From Leptothoe sp034932105 (GTDB taxonomy: Bacteria; Cyanobacteriota; Cyanobacteriia; Phormidesmidales; Phormidesmidaceae): a stretch of 64,000 nucleotides of DNA. A program made the translations under genes and the position numbers. The notes below the pieces were generated by a model that was not told where the DNA came from, searched no databases, and saw only the letters and a program-made list of their open reading frames with translations. The stretch covers positions 1 through 64,000 of the forward strand of contig NZ_JAYGIG010000003.1 in NCBI RefSeq assembly GCF_034932105.1. The letters run 5' to 3'. Shown one piece after another: positions 35,158-44,670 of the stretch (position 1 is its first letter; each line of letters opens with the position of its first letter).

Positions 35158-37206
35158 ATGAGGACCAAACGCCATCTTTCCAGCCTAGGTAGTCAATTTA
35201 CCAAAATGTTGACGATTATTTTCTTCGTTGGCATTCTAACCAGTGGGCTAATCCTTTCAGCTGCCATGCGTCAGAAAGCCGAAGGAGAAATCGTACAGCG
35301 GGCTGAGATCTTAATCCAGACCATGAACGCTGTCAGAGACTACACCAGTGGTAAGGTCAGTCCTCAGTTGGCAAACAAACTAGCTGAATCTTCAGAATTT
35401 ATTCCAGAAACCGTACCCGCCTATGCGGCACGGGAAGTGTTCGAAAATTTTCGCACCGAAGATACCTACAAACATTTTCTTTATAAGGAAGCCACCCTAA
35501 ACCCAACAAACCCAAGAGATCAGGCGGATGACTTCGAAACTCAGATTGTTAATCAGTTTCGGGCAAATTCTGAGCTAAAAGAGCTCAAGGGCTACCGTAA
35601 TATGGACGGTGCCAAGTTGCTGTACATTAGCCGGCCCCTCACCATTTCAAAAGAAAGCTGCCTCGAATGTCATAGCATACCTTCCGCAGCCCCCGCCAGC
35701 ATGATTAACACCTACGGTAGCAAAAATGGCTTTGGCTGGAAGCTAGGAGAAACCGTTGCTGCCCAAACCATATATTTACCCTCTAGCCAAGTATTTGCCC
35801 AGGGCAATCGTTACCTTTTGCTGGTGGTTGCTATCTTTATCAGCGTATTTGCCGTGGTTATTGGCGTCATTAATCGACTGCTCATGACCACCGTGATTAA
35901 CCCCCTGGGGCAGCTCAGCAAACTGATCCGTGACATTAGCCTGGGTCAACGAGTCAACCTATCGGATGCGGCCAATGAATCAACCTCACTCAGTAACCTA
36001 ATCACCCGTAAAGATGAACCTGGTCAACTAGCCCGAGCGTTTGAGCACATGGCTAATGAGGTGGTCCTCAGGGAACAGTCTTTGAACCATGCCAAAGAAA
36101 ATGCTGAGGCCGCCACCCGCGCAAAAAGTGATTTCATGGCCAATATGAGCCATGAGCTACGCACACCTCTGAATGCCATTATTGGCTACAGTGAGATGTT
36201 GGCTGAAGATGCCGAAAATCTGTCTGAGGAAGATGCCCAGATCGATCTGTACCGCATTCAAGAGGCGGGAAAACAGCTACTCAACTTAATTAACTCGGTG
36301 CTCGACCTATCGAAGATTGAATCAGGTCGCATGGAGTTGTTCCTAGAGGAATTCTCAATTTCCTTTTTAGTGGAACAGGTGGTAGATGTACTCAATCCGC
36401 TAATACAGAAAAACGGGAATAAGCTAATTGTTCACCATGACACATATATCGATGCAATCGTGGCGGATCGGCCCAAAGTGTACCAAAGTCTGTTGAACCT
36501 GTTGAGCAATGCCAACAAGTTTACCCATAAAGGCACCATTGCCCTGACTGTGTCTTCCAACATCCATGAAGATCGGGACTGGATTGATTTCATCGTCACA
36601 GATACAGGGATCGGCATGACCCTCGAGCAACAGAAAACCATATTTGAAGCCTTTGCCCAAGCCGATAACTCAACCACTCGACAGTTTGGGGGGACGGGTC
36701 TTGGCCTGACCATTACCAAACAGTTTGCCACCATGATGGGGGGAGACGTCATAGTAGAAAGTCAGTATGAAAAAGGATCTCAGTTTACCCTACGGTTACC
36801 CCAAACCGTTGAAGGAGGCAGCGAGTTAGTCCCAGATAAAAAGCCCTGGATTTTGCTACTGCAAGCAAAAGAAAAGAACGAAGAAATCGTTACCCGGATG
36901 CTGAAACAGGAAAACTGGATAGTCAAATGTGTGGATAACAGCGCCGATGCCGTTACCCTCTCTAAATCGGAACTGCCTACCTTAGTATTAGTCGACTTAA
37001 GCTTAGAGTCCGATGCCATTCAGTGCATCAAGACCCTGCGGCAGACACCACAGTTTGAAGAAATCCCCATTATCGCCATGGCTAACTCAGCTATCGAAAC
37101 AGAAGTGAGCATCCAAATCGCCGATGATATTCAAAGTATTTACTATCGTAATGATTTGAACTTACAAAACTTCCTAGAAGAATTACAAGTATGTGCCGCA
37201 GTTTAA
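35158..37206 (+). CDS. Hybrid histidine kinase with DUF3365 (c-heme type) sensor
   Basis: The 682-residue protein has a membrane helix (17-36), a periplasmic DUF3365/Tll0287-like domain (about 40-215) with the heme-binding motif CLECH (168-172) and a second helix (219-242). HAMP, HisKA with H332 in SHELRTPLN, and HATPase follow (DTGIGM, GTGLGLTIT). A C-terminal receiver-like domain keeps the Asp in LVLVDLSLES but replaces the acidic pair (LLLQAKEKNE), so phosphotransfer is doubtful. A c-type heme suggests redox or gas sensing. A REC-pseudokinase gene lies 238 bp downstream, beyond a repeat element. Confidence 0.93.
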   Translation: MRTKRHLSSLGSQFTKMLTIIFFVGILTSGLILSAAMRQKAEGEIVQRAEILIQTMNAVRDYTSGKVSPQLANKLAESSEFIPETVPAYAAREVFENFRTEDTYKHFLYKEATLNPTNPRDQADDFETQIVNQFRANSELKELKGYRNMDGAKLLYISRPLTISKESCLECHSIPSAAPASMINTYGSKNGFGWKLGETVAAQTIYLPSSQVFAQGNRYLLLVVAIFISVFAVVIGVINRLLMTTVINPLGQLSKLIRDISLGQRVNLSDAANESTSLSNLITRKDEPGQLARAFEHMANEVVLREQSLNHAKENAEAATRAKSDFMANMSHELRTPLNAIIGYSEMLAEDAENLSEEDAQIDLYRIQEAGKQLLNLINSVLDLSKIESGRMELFLEEFSISFLVEQVVDVLNPLIQKNGNKLIVHHDTYIDAIVADRPKVYQSLLNLLSNANKFTHKGTIALTVSSNIHEDRDWIDFIVTDTGIGMTLEQQKTIFEAFAQADNSTTRQFGGTGLGLTITKQFATMMGGDVIVESQYEKGSQFTLRLPQTVEGGSELVPDKKPWILLLQAKEKNEEIVTRMLKQENWIVKCVDNSADAVTLSKSELPTLVLVDLSLESDAIQCIKTLRQTPQFEEIPIIAMANSAIETEVSIQIADDIQSIYYRNDLNLQNFLEELQVCAAV

Positions 37207-37258
37207 GTCTTTAAAGCCTCCTATAAGGTCTCTATAAGTCTTATCCAGAATAAGTTCA

Positions 37259-37397
37259 GGGTATCAACTTAAAGCGGGACGTTTTCCCAAGGACAGAATT
37301 CAGAATTCAGGGGTCAGAATTCAGTGCCTTACCGGCTTCTGGCTTCTGACCCTTGACTCCCCACCCAGCCAGGATTTCCCGGCTTAAATTGATACCC
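37259..37397 (+). mobile_element. MITE-like repeat, copy C
   Basis: A 139-bp copy has clear inverted ends: GGGTATCAACTTAAAGCGGG at the left and the right end GGATTTCCCGGCTTAAATTG plus ATACCC. The centre contains GAATTCAG/GGGTCAGAATTC direct repeats and CTTCTGGCTTCTGACCC. It lies between the hybrid kinase and REC-pseudokinase genes. Confidence 0.88.
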
Positions 37398-37444
37398 TAG
37401 TTCAGACATCATTGAGCGTTTAAAATCCATCCTTATTATTTAAT

Positions 37445-38794
37445 ATGTCTACGGTTTTATTAGTAGGAAACAATGCGCTAAATCGCAAGATGCTGGAACG
37501 ACGTCTGCGGCATTGTGGATACCATGTTTTAGTGGCAACCGACAGTGATCAAGGGGTGGTATTAGCCATTGAGCACCAGCCGGACCTGATCATCATAGAT
37601 ACAGATTTGCCGGGGATAGATGGGTGGCAGTCCATCAAGATTCTTAAAGCTTCTGTCGCGACAATGGATATTCCTGTGCTGGCGCTGACCCCTAAAACTA
37701 AAACAGGCAACTGGAAAACAGCCTTGGAAGCAGGCTGCAATGACTATGATACAAAGCCCATTGTCCTCAAGAGTCTTTTAGCCAAAGTTGAGACATTACT
37801 CAGGGGAACCTCACCAGCAGAAGCCGAGGCAACAACTCCACAGTTCTCACGGGTAGATGCTTTAAACTCCGCCTTCTCAACCCTACAGAGTCGTAGTTCG
37901 CCCCATACCCTCAGCCAAATTCCCAGCCAAATTCCTACCATTCTCCAATCATCCAGCAGACTGTTAAACAATCGCTATGAGATCATCCAGGTACTGAGTA
38001 ACGGTTCCTTTGGGCAATGTATGTTGGCCAAAGACTTAACGGTTGATTCCCCTAGTTCAGTCATTATCAATACGTTTAAGCTGCCCGTCAACAACCCTGC
38101 CCTGCTGAGTCTTGTGCGTAGCTCCCTAGAGTCAGAAATGAGTTTCTTGGAGGTGATCAGTCGCCATGATGATATCGCCACCTGTCTGGATTATTTTGAG
38201 CAAGATGACACTTTTTACTGGGTGCAGGCTTATGTGGCAGGGACATCGTTGACCCAGGAACTAGGCAGTGCCCAATCGATGGGATTTGTCCTGAAGTTAA
38301 CCCACAGTTTGTTGAGTACGGTACATCCGTTTCACCAGGGCCAAATGGTCCATTGTGAGTGTCATCCCGATAGCTTTGTGCGTCGTCAATCCGACGGTCG
38401 GATTGTTCTAGTGCAGTACGGTTTATTGAAGCGGATGTTGGTTAACTTCAGGTCCCATTCATTGCCCTATCGTCAGGCTTTGTTGAGACAAGGACAGTAT
38501 CAACCGGCTGAACAGCGGGCGGGCAATCCCCAATTTAATAGTGATATCTATTCCATTGGCATGATCGTATTGCAATCCCTAACAGGCCAGACTCCAGAGT
38601 GGTTAGTGGAGGTTAGCGGTCAGGGTAATTTGACAGATTTGGTGAAGGCTGATGCCCAAATTGTCAAACTGTTTGAGCGTATGGTGAGTCCTAATCACCA
38701 TTTGCGGTTTGCATCGGCTAGTGAAGCACTAGCCTCACTGCCCCTTGGCTTGATTCCTAAGGAGTCGGCTTATCAGCAGGCTCTCTCATCCTAG
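37445..38794 (+). CDS. Receiver domain fused to a Ser/Thr pseudokinase
   Basis: The 449-residue protein has a receiver domain (1-120) with phospho-acceptor D52 (IIIDTDLPGIDG) and the Lys in YDTKP, but the acidic pair is replaced (LLVGNN). A kinase-fold domain follows (about 175-445) with degenerate motifs. The Gly loop is LSNGSFGQCMLA. The VAIK Lys position reads VIINTF, the HRD loop reads HCECHPDSF, and DFG reads VQYGLL. All three catalytic elements are thus lost, making it a pseudokinase. It may act as a phosphorylation-controlled scaffold for the upstream hybrid kinase. Confidence 0.87.
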   Translation: MSTVLLVGNNALNRKMLERRLRHCGYHVLVATDSDQGVVLAIEHQPDLIIIDTDLPGIDGWQSIKILKASVATMDIPVLALTPKTKTGNWKTALEAGCNDYDTKPIVLKSLLAKVETLLRGTSPAEAEATTPQFSRVDALNSAFSTLQSRSSPHTLSQIPSQIPTILQSSSRLLNNRYEIIQVLSNGSFGQCMLAKDLTVDSPSSVIINTFKLPVNNPALLSLVRSSLESEMSFLEVISRHDDIATCLDYFEQDDTFYWVQAYVAGTSLTQELGSAQSMGFVLKLTHSLLSTVHPFHQGQMVHCECHPDSFVRRQSDGRIVLVQYGLLKRMLVNFRSHSLPYRQALLRQGQYQPAEQRAGNPQFNSDIYSIGMIVLQSLTGQTPEWLVEVSGQGNLTDLVKADAQIVKLFERMVSPNHHLRFASASEALASLPLGLIPKESAYQQALSS

Positions 38795-38858
38795 TGCTTT
38801 AATCCTAGACGGCCAGCCAGTGGCTAAGCCACAAGCGATGACTGGCTCATAACTAACC

Positions 38859-38903
38859 CATAAAGCCCCTGGTATCTCGTCATTGGATACCAAGGGCTTT
38901 ATG
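38859..38903 (+). terminator. Imperfect hairpin after the REC-pseudokinase gene
   Basis: CATAAAGCCCCTGGTATC pairs with GGATACCAAGGGCTTTATG across an 8-nt loop, 65 bp beyond the stop. The stem is long but no strong T-run follows, so terminator function is plausible rather than certain. Confidence 0.5.
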
Positions 38904-38993
38904 CGTTGTATTCTATACATGGTATTTCCAACAGAGCAGTTCATCCTCTAAATCAGCAACGACCATCGCTCTATGGACTGGGGAGGCGGGGCA

Positions 38994-39069
38994 TCAAAGT
39001 CCCTCTCCCCACGGGAGAGGGATTTAGGGTGAGGGAAAGGGTGAGGGAAAGGGTGAGGGAAACTCCAGC
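38994..39069 (-). repeat. Interspersed palindromic repeat, copy 2
   Basis: This is the reverse complement of the element at 19111-19161: TCAAAGTCCCTCTCCCCACG, then GGGAGAGGGATTTAGGG, then TGAGGGAAAGGG units, ending CTCCAG. Here the GGGTGAGGGAAA 12-mer is present three times instead of once, so copies vary by internal tandem expansion. Confidence 0.85.
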
Positions 39070-39660
39070 TTTCGAGTTAGACAAGGTTTAGATATCATCA
39101 CCTTTTTCTCTAAATGCAATCTCCTTACAGGCTAACCCATAAATGCGACCGAATGTCAAGCACATTCATGGGTTAATTTACACAATCTCTAAGATTTGCG
39201 AAAGATATGATAAGCTTTCCATAAAGTATCCGGATTATACAATCCAAGAAACTGGTCTGCTTTACCATATATTCCTAAGTTAGAACATCTGTAGACCCAC
39301 TGTAAATATGTGTTTGACCCCTGGGTTGAGCCCGTATATCCAACAGTGGATGGCAAATGCTTCTTTTTTATGGGGACACAATGGGTGCGTCTCACACTTT
39401 CTATTTGTTTTGGAGTGGAAGTTTAGAAGGATGTTTTAGCTTGGTCGGCTGTTTGGATGGGGTCCATAAATCTGTCTGAGTTGGCAGCGTTGGTTTAGAA
39501 TTTTGCCAACCATGGCTTGCCAACCATGTCATAGTTGGAACCCTGGGCAACAACCTGGATCTATGGCAATAGCCTTTGAAACTGAATAATTACACCGGAC
39601 ATTTGGGAAGGTTTTGCATCTTCAATTTAATCAATTGACCTGTGAGTGTTCTACCTGAAA
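39070..39660 (-). other. Gene-poor stretch with one doubtful small ORF (39189-39395)
   Basis: A 68-codon minus-strand ORF from GTG 39395 reads RRTHCVPIKKKHLPSTVGYT and continues with KADQFLGLYNPDTLWKAYHI before its stop at 39189. Composition is protein-like, but I recognise no family and see no good ribosome site; it may be a decayed gene. AACCCATAAATG and CATTCATGGGTT form an inverted repeat near 39134-39174. Nothing else stands out. Confidence 0.3.
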
Positions 39661-40194
39661 ATGCGTCTACCATTCGATTCTGCGCCCCTTGGAAACTATT
39701 TGGGGCTGCTATCACTAGTGGCTTATGTTGCAACCCTAGTGCCGACAATAATCCGGATTGTATTTCCTGCATTCAAAACCCATGATGCTGTTCGTTGGCT
39801 GCTAAAACAGCGACGCGCCATTGGCATATTCGCATTTGTGATGGCTGTGGGCCACGCCTACTTCGTCATTCGTAAGCGCAATTTCGACTTTTTTGATGTC
39901 AATACCTACAGAGCCAGCGCCGAAGGCCTGTCAACGTTGATTATTTTTACGCTATTAACGGCCACCTCCAATGATTGGAGCATGAAGCGGCTAAAACAAA
40001 ATTGGAAACGACTCCATACCTTGACCTATGGGGCGATGTTCCTCTTAGCCTGGCACGTGATTAACAAAATGTCGGGGCAGTGGACTCTGGTCACTCCCAT
40101 TGCCGCTGTGGGAATTCTGTCCATTACATCTTTGTTCTTGATGCGCAAAGGGGCAGAGTTTCAAAAAGCCCTGGCTAAAGCGAATTCCAACTGA
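39661..40194 (+). CDS. Ferric-reductase-like transmembrane protein
   Basis: From the ATG at 39661 the protein has 177 residues and about five membrane helices. Histidines suited to heme ligation lie in helices: FAFVMAVGHAYFVI, and RLHTLTYGAMFLLAWHVI with two His about 14 apart. This is the pattern of the ferric-reductase/MsrQ (YedZ) membrane domain. There is no attached FAD/NAD domain, so it would need an electron-transfer partner, as MsrQ uses MsrP; no msrP gene is nearby. A GTG at 39646 is a possible earlier start. Confidence 0.83.
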   Translation: MRLPFDSAPLGNYLGLLSLVAYVATLVPTIIRIVFPAFKTHDAVRWLLKQRRAIGIFAFVMAVGHAYFVIRKRNFDFFDVNTYRASAEGLSTLIIFTLLTATSNDWSMKRLKQNWKRLHTLTYGAMFLLAWHVINKMSGQWTLVTPIAAVGILSITSLFLMRKGAEFQKALAKANSN

Positions 40195-40347
40195 AATTCC
40201 AACTGAACAGTATCCCAATTGTTACTGTCTGAGTGTTGTCAACCATACCCTAGAAGGTTTTTTGAGGGGGGATTGTTGACACCCTCTGCCATGGGCAATA
40301 CCTACGACTGGTGCTTTGCCTAAACTTAGAGTTGGAATCAAGAGCAT

Positions 40348-40392
40348 GAAGAGTGAAGGGGTAAAGATTTACCCTTTACCCCTTCACTCTTC
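40348..40392. repeat. Perfect 19-bp inverted repeat between the ferric-reductase-like and WD40 genes
   Basis: GAAGAGTGAAGGGGTAAAG and its exact complement CTTTACCCCTTCACTCTTC enclose a 7-nt loop. It lies 154 bp after one gene and 113 bp before the next. No T-run follows. It could be an RNA-stabilising hairpin or a palindromic repeat. The rest of 40195-40504 shows no gene. Confidence 0.8.
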
Positions 40393-40504
40393 AATCGTTA
40401 TGGATGACCAACTCCAATTTTTAGCTCTGACACTGTACTAGAGACTTACCTGTCTTCTGGGCTAAGAGTTTTCTGAACATCTGCTGTGGTGCAATCACTA
40501 AATC

Positions 40505-41701
40505 ATGATCGTTACGTCCAAAAAAACTAAATCTGCCAACGGGTCATTCTTGCTGGAAAAAACTGCGACCTGTCCGTCGAAGCAATACCAAACTCACAAG
40601 TCCAGTAGCCAAAAAACTGGCAAAAAGAAAGGTAAAAAGAAGGGTTCAAAATTTGAAACCATTGCCCTCATAGGCTTAGGGGCTGCCTGCATCACGTTGG
40701 GGGTAGACCTGGCTGCTCCCAGCGTGACCAGCCGTATGGGTATAGCCGATGTTACCCCAGGTGTTGCGGATGATTATGCATCCTTTGGCTTTGATAGTCG
40801 ATTTGGCTCCAGGCAAACAGTTTTAACTGACAGGGTTGCCTATGCCAGTGCCGTGCATCCAAAGAGTCAGGTATTTGCCACGGGTGATTTTGATGGCACG
40901 GTTAACCTATGGGATTCAGGGTCTGGCAACCGTCTGCAATCTCACCTGATCCATGCCGATGCGGTGGAGGATGTGGTGTTCAGTCCAGGGGGCAAACTTT
41001 TGGCTAGTGGGGGTTGGGACAACCACATTCAAATTTTGAATTTGATCACAGGGCAGATGCTACACGATTTGGTGGGCCACACGGATGATGTGAAATCCTT
41101 GGCTATGAGTGAAGATGGCCTGCTGTTGGTCAGCGGTAGTTTTGATAAAACGGCCAAGGTTTGGGATGTGTGGTCTGGGGAATTGTTGCGCACATTTAAG
41201 CATCCCCATGGCCTCACATCAGTGGCCATCAGCCCCGATGGCAAGACCCTGGTCAGTGGCGACCGTCGCGGCATGCTCCATGTGTGGGATGTGCATAGCG
41301 GGGCAAAGCAGATTACCCTCCATGGGCACAAGCGTACGGTATGGGATCTGGCGTTTAGTCCCGATGGTCAAAGGCTAGTGAGCGGCAGCCAGGATAAGAT
41401 GGCTATTTTGTGGGATTTGCAGAAATTTGAGCCCACCTGCATGTTTGTGGGCCATGATCGTGCAGTATATTCAGTGGCGTTTAGTCCCGATGGTCGGACG
41501 GTAGCGAGCGGTAGCTATGACCGTACGGTGAATCTATGGGATACTACAAACCATCAGCTGGTGCAGACCCTGAAGGGCCACAGGAAGGCCGTGTGGAGTG
41601 TGGAGTTTGGGGATGAGGGGAAGATGTTGATGAGTAGCAGCGCGGATGGTGCAGTACGGTTTTGGTCGGCATCTTGGCTGTTGGAACAGGCGCGGTTATA
41701 G
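40505..41701 (+). CDS. Membrane-anchored WD40-repeat protein
   Basis: The 398-residue protein begins with a Lys/Ser-rich cytosolic segment (1-50, KKKGKKKGSK), then one hydrophobic helix (about 53-75), then seven WD40 repeats (about 110-395). Each repeat carries a GH...D...S/P..LASGS.D...LWD pattern, for example FSPDGQRLVSGSQDKMAILWD. It forms a single beta-propeller, probably a protein-interaction platform at a membrane. No effector domain is attached. An intrinsic terminator follows at once. Confidence 0.9.
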   Translation: MIVTSKKTKSANGSFLLEKTATCPSKQYQTHKSSSQKTGKKKGKKKGSKFETIALIGLGAACITLGVDLAAPSVTSRMGIADVTPGVADDYASFGFDSRFGSRQTVLTDRVAYASAVHPKSQVFATGDFDGTVNLWDSGSGNRLQSHLIHADAVEDVVFSPGGKLLASGGWDNHIQILNLITGQMLHDLVGHTDDVKSLAMSEDGLLLVSGSFDKTAKVWDVWSGELLRTFKHPHGLTSVAISPDGKTLVSGDRRGMLHVWDVHSGAKQITLHGHKRTVWDLAFSPDGQRLVSGSQDKMAILWDLQKFEPTCMFVGHDRAVYSVAFSPDGRTVASGSYDRTVNLWDTTNHQLVQTLKGHRKAVWSVEFGDEGKMLMSSSADGAVRFWSASWLLEQARL

Positions 41702-41740
41702 GCCCGGTCGAGTTTTTTGTTAAGTTTCCTGGAACATCTG

Positions 41741-41772
41741 GGTCACCCCTTTACGGGGGTGGCTCTTTTTTT
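41741..41772 (+). terminator. Intrinsic terminator after the WD40 gene
   Basis: The GGTCACCCC arm pairs with GGGGTGGC (loop TTTACG), followed by CTTTTTTT. It starts about 40 bp beyond the stop at 41701 and closes the WD40 unit before cheB. Confidence 0.85.
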
Positions 41773-41953
41773 GCGTTGTTGAGCTGCACTGTTGGTCTGC
41801 AAGATGACTTCACTTAAAAGATGCTGACAAGGTGAGTTACAGGTAAGCTTGCACTATAGGGAGCCCCCAATAGCAACTGGAGTCGTTGGGAGACAGGCTC
41901 GCATGTTCAAGTCATTTTTTTCAAAGGCGTTACCACTGGAACACTGAGAAACC

Positions 41954-42574
41954 ATGGATGACCCTGTTTTTATTGACCCGGCTGAAGGTAAGCAAGCTGC
42001 GTTTGAGATTGTTGCGATCGCAACCTCCGCCGGAGGTCTCAACGCCCTTAGCATCGTCCTGGGCGGTTTACCCATAGACTTTCCAGTCCCCATCGTCGTG
42101 GTCCAGCATTTGGACCCCCGGCACCGCTCCCTGATGGCCGACATCCTCAGCCGCCGCACTCCCCTAACCGTCAAACAAGCCGAAGCAAACGATCGCCTGC
42201 AGCCGGGCAGTATCTACATCGCCCCGCCCAATCGGCACTTATTAGTCAACGCAGACGGCACCCTCTCCCTCACCCAGACCGAGCTAGTGCACTTTGTGCG
42301 CCCCTCGGCAGACCTGCTGTTTGACTCCGTCGCCGCTAGCTACAAACACCAAGCCATCGCCGTCGTTTTAACCGGCACCGGCACCGATGGCGACATGGGG
42401 GTCACAGCCATCAAAGCCATGGGGGGCACTGTGATTGCTGAAGACCCCAACACCGCAGCCTTCTCAGGGATGCCCCAAACAGCCATCAGAACGGGCTCAG
42501 TGGACTTCGTGCTACCGTTATCTGAAATTGCCCTAGCCTTGATCACCCTGGTGACAACCGGAGACCCTGCATGA
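41954..42574 (+). CDS. CheB-type methylesterase without receiver domain
   Basis: The 206-residue protein is a stand-alone CheB catalytic domain: S25 in IATSAGGLNAL, H52 in VVVQHLDP and the Asp in GTGTDGDMG form the expected triad. There is no N-terminal receiver domain. Its last codons overlap the start of the CheR gene by 4 nt (ATGA), so the two are translationally coupled. No chemoreceptor gene is nearby; such CheB/CheR-PAS modules often serve kinase signalling rather than swimming chemotaxis. Confidence 0.93.
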   Translation: MDDPVFIDPAEGKQAAFEIVAIATSAGGLNALSIVLGGLPIDFPVPIVVVQHLDPRHRSLMADILSRRTPLTVKQAEANDRLQPGSIYIAPPNRHLLVNADGTLSLTQTELVHFVRPSADLLFDSVAASYKHQAIAVVLTGTGTDGDMGVTAIKAMGGTVIAEDPNTAAFSGMPQTAIRTGSVDFVLPLSEIALALITLVTTGDPA

Positions 42575-44436
42575 CCCCTCCCCAGGACGAAGCCCAAACC
42601 TTTGAAGCCCTCCTCGAGTTTCTCAGACACAGCCGTGGGTTTGACTTTACTGGGTACAAGCGATCGTCGCTGCAGCGGCGGGTCACCAAGCAAATGCAAA
42701 CCCGCAACCTCGATACCTTTGGGGAATACCTCGACTACCTGGAAGTACATCCCGAGGAATTCACCGCCCTGTTTAATACGATCTTGATCAACGTCACCTC
42801 GTTTTTTCGGGATCAGCCTGCCTGGGACTACCTATGGCACGAATTACTGCCCGACCTGCTGCTGGCAAAACCACCGGACGAACCCATCCGCATTTGGAGT
42901 GCAGGCTGTGCCTCTGGCGAAGAAGCCTATACCGTAGCCATGGTCCTAACCGAAATTCTGGGGCCAGTACAATTTCGTCAACGGGTTAAAATCTACGCCA
43001 CTGATGTCGACGACGAAGCCCTGGCGGAAGCCCGTCATGCCAGCTACCCTGCCTCTGCCCTCGAGGCTATCCCTCCAGCACTGCGAAACAAATACTTTGA
43101 GCCCTTAACAGAAGGCACCTATGCCTTTCGCACCGATCTACGGCGGAGCGTCATTTTTGGCCGCCATGACCTGGTGCAAGATGCCCCCATTTCTCGCCTT
43201 GATTTACTGATTTGCCGCAATGCCCTGATGTATTTCAATGCAGAAACCCAGGGTCGCATTTTGGCTCGGCTGCACTTTGCCCTCAACCCAGCCGGGGCAA
43301 TTTTTTTAGGTAAAGCTGAGATGCTACTCACCCATGGCAATTTATTTACCCCGATCAATCTGCAGCACCGAATTTTCAAAAAAGTCTCTAGCGTCAGCCG
43401 GCGCGACCACCTCTTGGTCCTTAGCCAGAGCGGGGACCAAGAAGCCAGCGGTCGCCTAGTAGAGCAAGGACAGTTGAGGGATGCGGCCTTCAACGTTGGT
43501 GCTGTCGCCCAGATCGTAGTAGACAGAACCGGCAATCTAATCATAGCCAATCACCTGGCCCGCAGTACCTTTGGCATTAACCGACAAGACCTGGGGCGGC
43601 CGCTTCAGGATCTGGAAATTTCCTATCGCCCCCTAGAGCTGCGCTCTTTGATTGAACAAGTTTACGCTGGGCAGCAGCCGAGCCTACTTCAAGATGTAGC
43701 CCGCACCCTACCCGATGACACCATCCAATTTTTAGATGTGCAGCTAACGCCGCTGCGGGAAAACGATAGCGAGCTTCTCGGCGTTAGCATTTCCTTTACC
43801 GATGTCACCCTTTACCATGACCTCCAAACCGAGGTACAGCGCTCTAGTCAGGATTTAGAAACCGCCAACGAGGAACTCCAGTCCAGTAACGAAGAGCTGG
43901 AAACCACCAATGAAGAACTCCAGTCCACCAACGAAGAGCTGGAAACCACTAATGAAGAACTCCAGTCCACCAACGAAGAACTGGAAACCATGAACGAAGA
44001 ACTCCAGTCCACCAACGAAGAACTGCAGACCATCAACGACGAACTCCGGCTACGCACCAACGAAGCCAACCAGGCCAATGCCTACCTCAACTCAATTTTG
44101 GCCAGCATCAATGCCGGTGTGGCAGTGCTCGATCGGCAGTTTAATATTCTCACCTGGAACCAGCAAACTGAAGACTTTTGGGGTCTGCGCACCGAAGAGG
44201 TAGAAGGACAGTCCTTCTGGAATTTAGACATTGGGCTCCCCGTCGATCAGCTCCGTGAAGCGATCCGCGCCTGCCTCAACGGCGCGGATCGCACGGAGGT
44301 AGTGCTAGAAACGATCAACCGTCGCGGCCAAGCCTTTACCTGCCGAGTCACCTGTACTCCCCTGATCGGCGTTGATAATCAACGCCAGGGAGTCATTCTC
44401 CTAATGGAGAGAGATAGCCCTAGCAGTGAGTTGTAG
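42571..44436 (+). CDS. CheR-type methyltransferase with coiled coil and PAS domains
   Basis: The 621-residue protein has a CheR domain (about 1-270: FTGYKRSSLQRRVTKQM, NVTSFFRDQPAW, IWSAGCASGEEAYT for SAM binding, LLICRNALMYF). PAS domains follow (about 300-425 and 500-610), with a long heptad coiled coil between them (about 430-490) of repeated NEELQS/NEELET units encoded by imperfect DNA repeats (43864-44046). This is the usual second half of CheB-CheR fusion proteins, here split from CheB. It probably methylates Glu residues of a signalling partner. Confidence 0.92.
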   Translation: MTPPQDEAQTFEALLEFLRHSRGFDFTGYKRSSLQRRVTKQMQTRNLDTFGEYLDYLEVHPEEFTALFNTILINVTSFFRDQPAWDYLWHELLPDLLLAKPPDEPIRIWSAGCASGEEAYTVAMVLTEILGPVQFRQRVKIYATDVDDEALAEARHASYPASALEAIPPALRNKYFEPLTEGTYAFRTDLRRSVIFGRHDLVQDAPISRLDLLICRNALMYFNAETQGRILARLHFALNPAGAIFLGKAEMLLTHGNLFTPINLQHRIFKKVSSVSRRDHLLVLSQSGDQEASGRLVEQGQLRDAAFNVGAVAQIVVDRTGNLIIANHLARSTFGINRQDLGRPLQDLEISYRPLELRSLIEQVYAGQQPSLLQDVARTLPDDTIQFLDVQLTPLRENDSELLGVSISFTDVTLYHDLQTEVQRSSQDLETANEELQSSNEELETTNEELQSTNEELETTNEELQSTNEELETMNEELQSTNEELQTINDELRLRTNEANQANAYLNSILASINAGVAVLDRQFNILTWNQQTEDFWGLRTEEVEGQSFWNLDIGLPVDQLREAIRACLNGADRTEVVLETINRRGQAFTCRVTCTPLIGVDNQRQGVILLMERDSPSSEL

Positions 44437-44637
44437 CTGCCTTACACCCAATCCAAGTGGGCGGAACCCTTGTATGTTTAGAGCAGTAGCGGTAGGCCGT
44501 CATCCCTATGGATGCCTTGTATCATTTAGGAATTACCCCACAAATTTCCCTGCCATCCATGATCCAGACTAAACTGGCCCATCGAAATAGAACCGCGTAA
44601 TAGCTCCTTTTAATGACTCTCCTTAAAGCATTAGGTC

Positions 44638-44663
44638 CAATCCTGCCCCCTCAGGATTGTTTT
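44638..44663 (+). promoter_or_regulatory. Leader hairpin immediately before the PAS kinase gene
   Basis: CAATCCTG and CAGGATTG form an 8-bp perfect stem around CCCCCT, followed by TTTT. It ends only 7 nt before the ATG at 44671. It has the form of a small intrinsic terminator and leaves no room for a Shine-Dalgarno site, so it may regulate the kinase gene. The rest of 44437-44637 shows nothing. Confidence 0.6.
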
Positions 44664-44670
44664 AAACACC

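Noticed and set aside
43864..44046. Unusual tandem repeat in the CheR gene
   Set aside because: NEELQS/NEELET coiled-coil repeats are a regular feature of CheB-CheR-PAS proteins.
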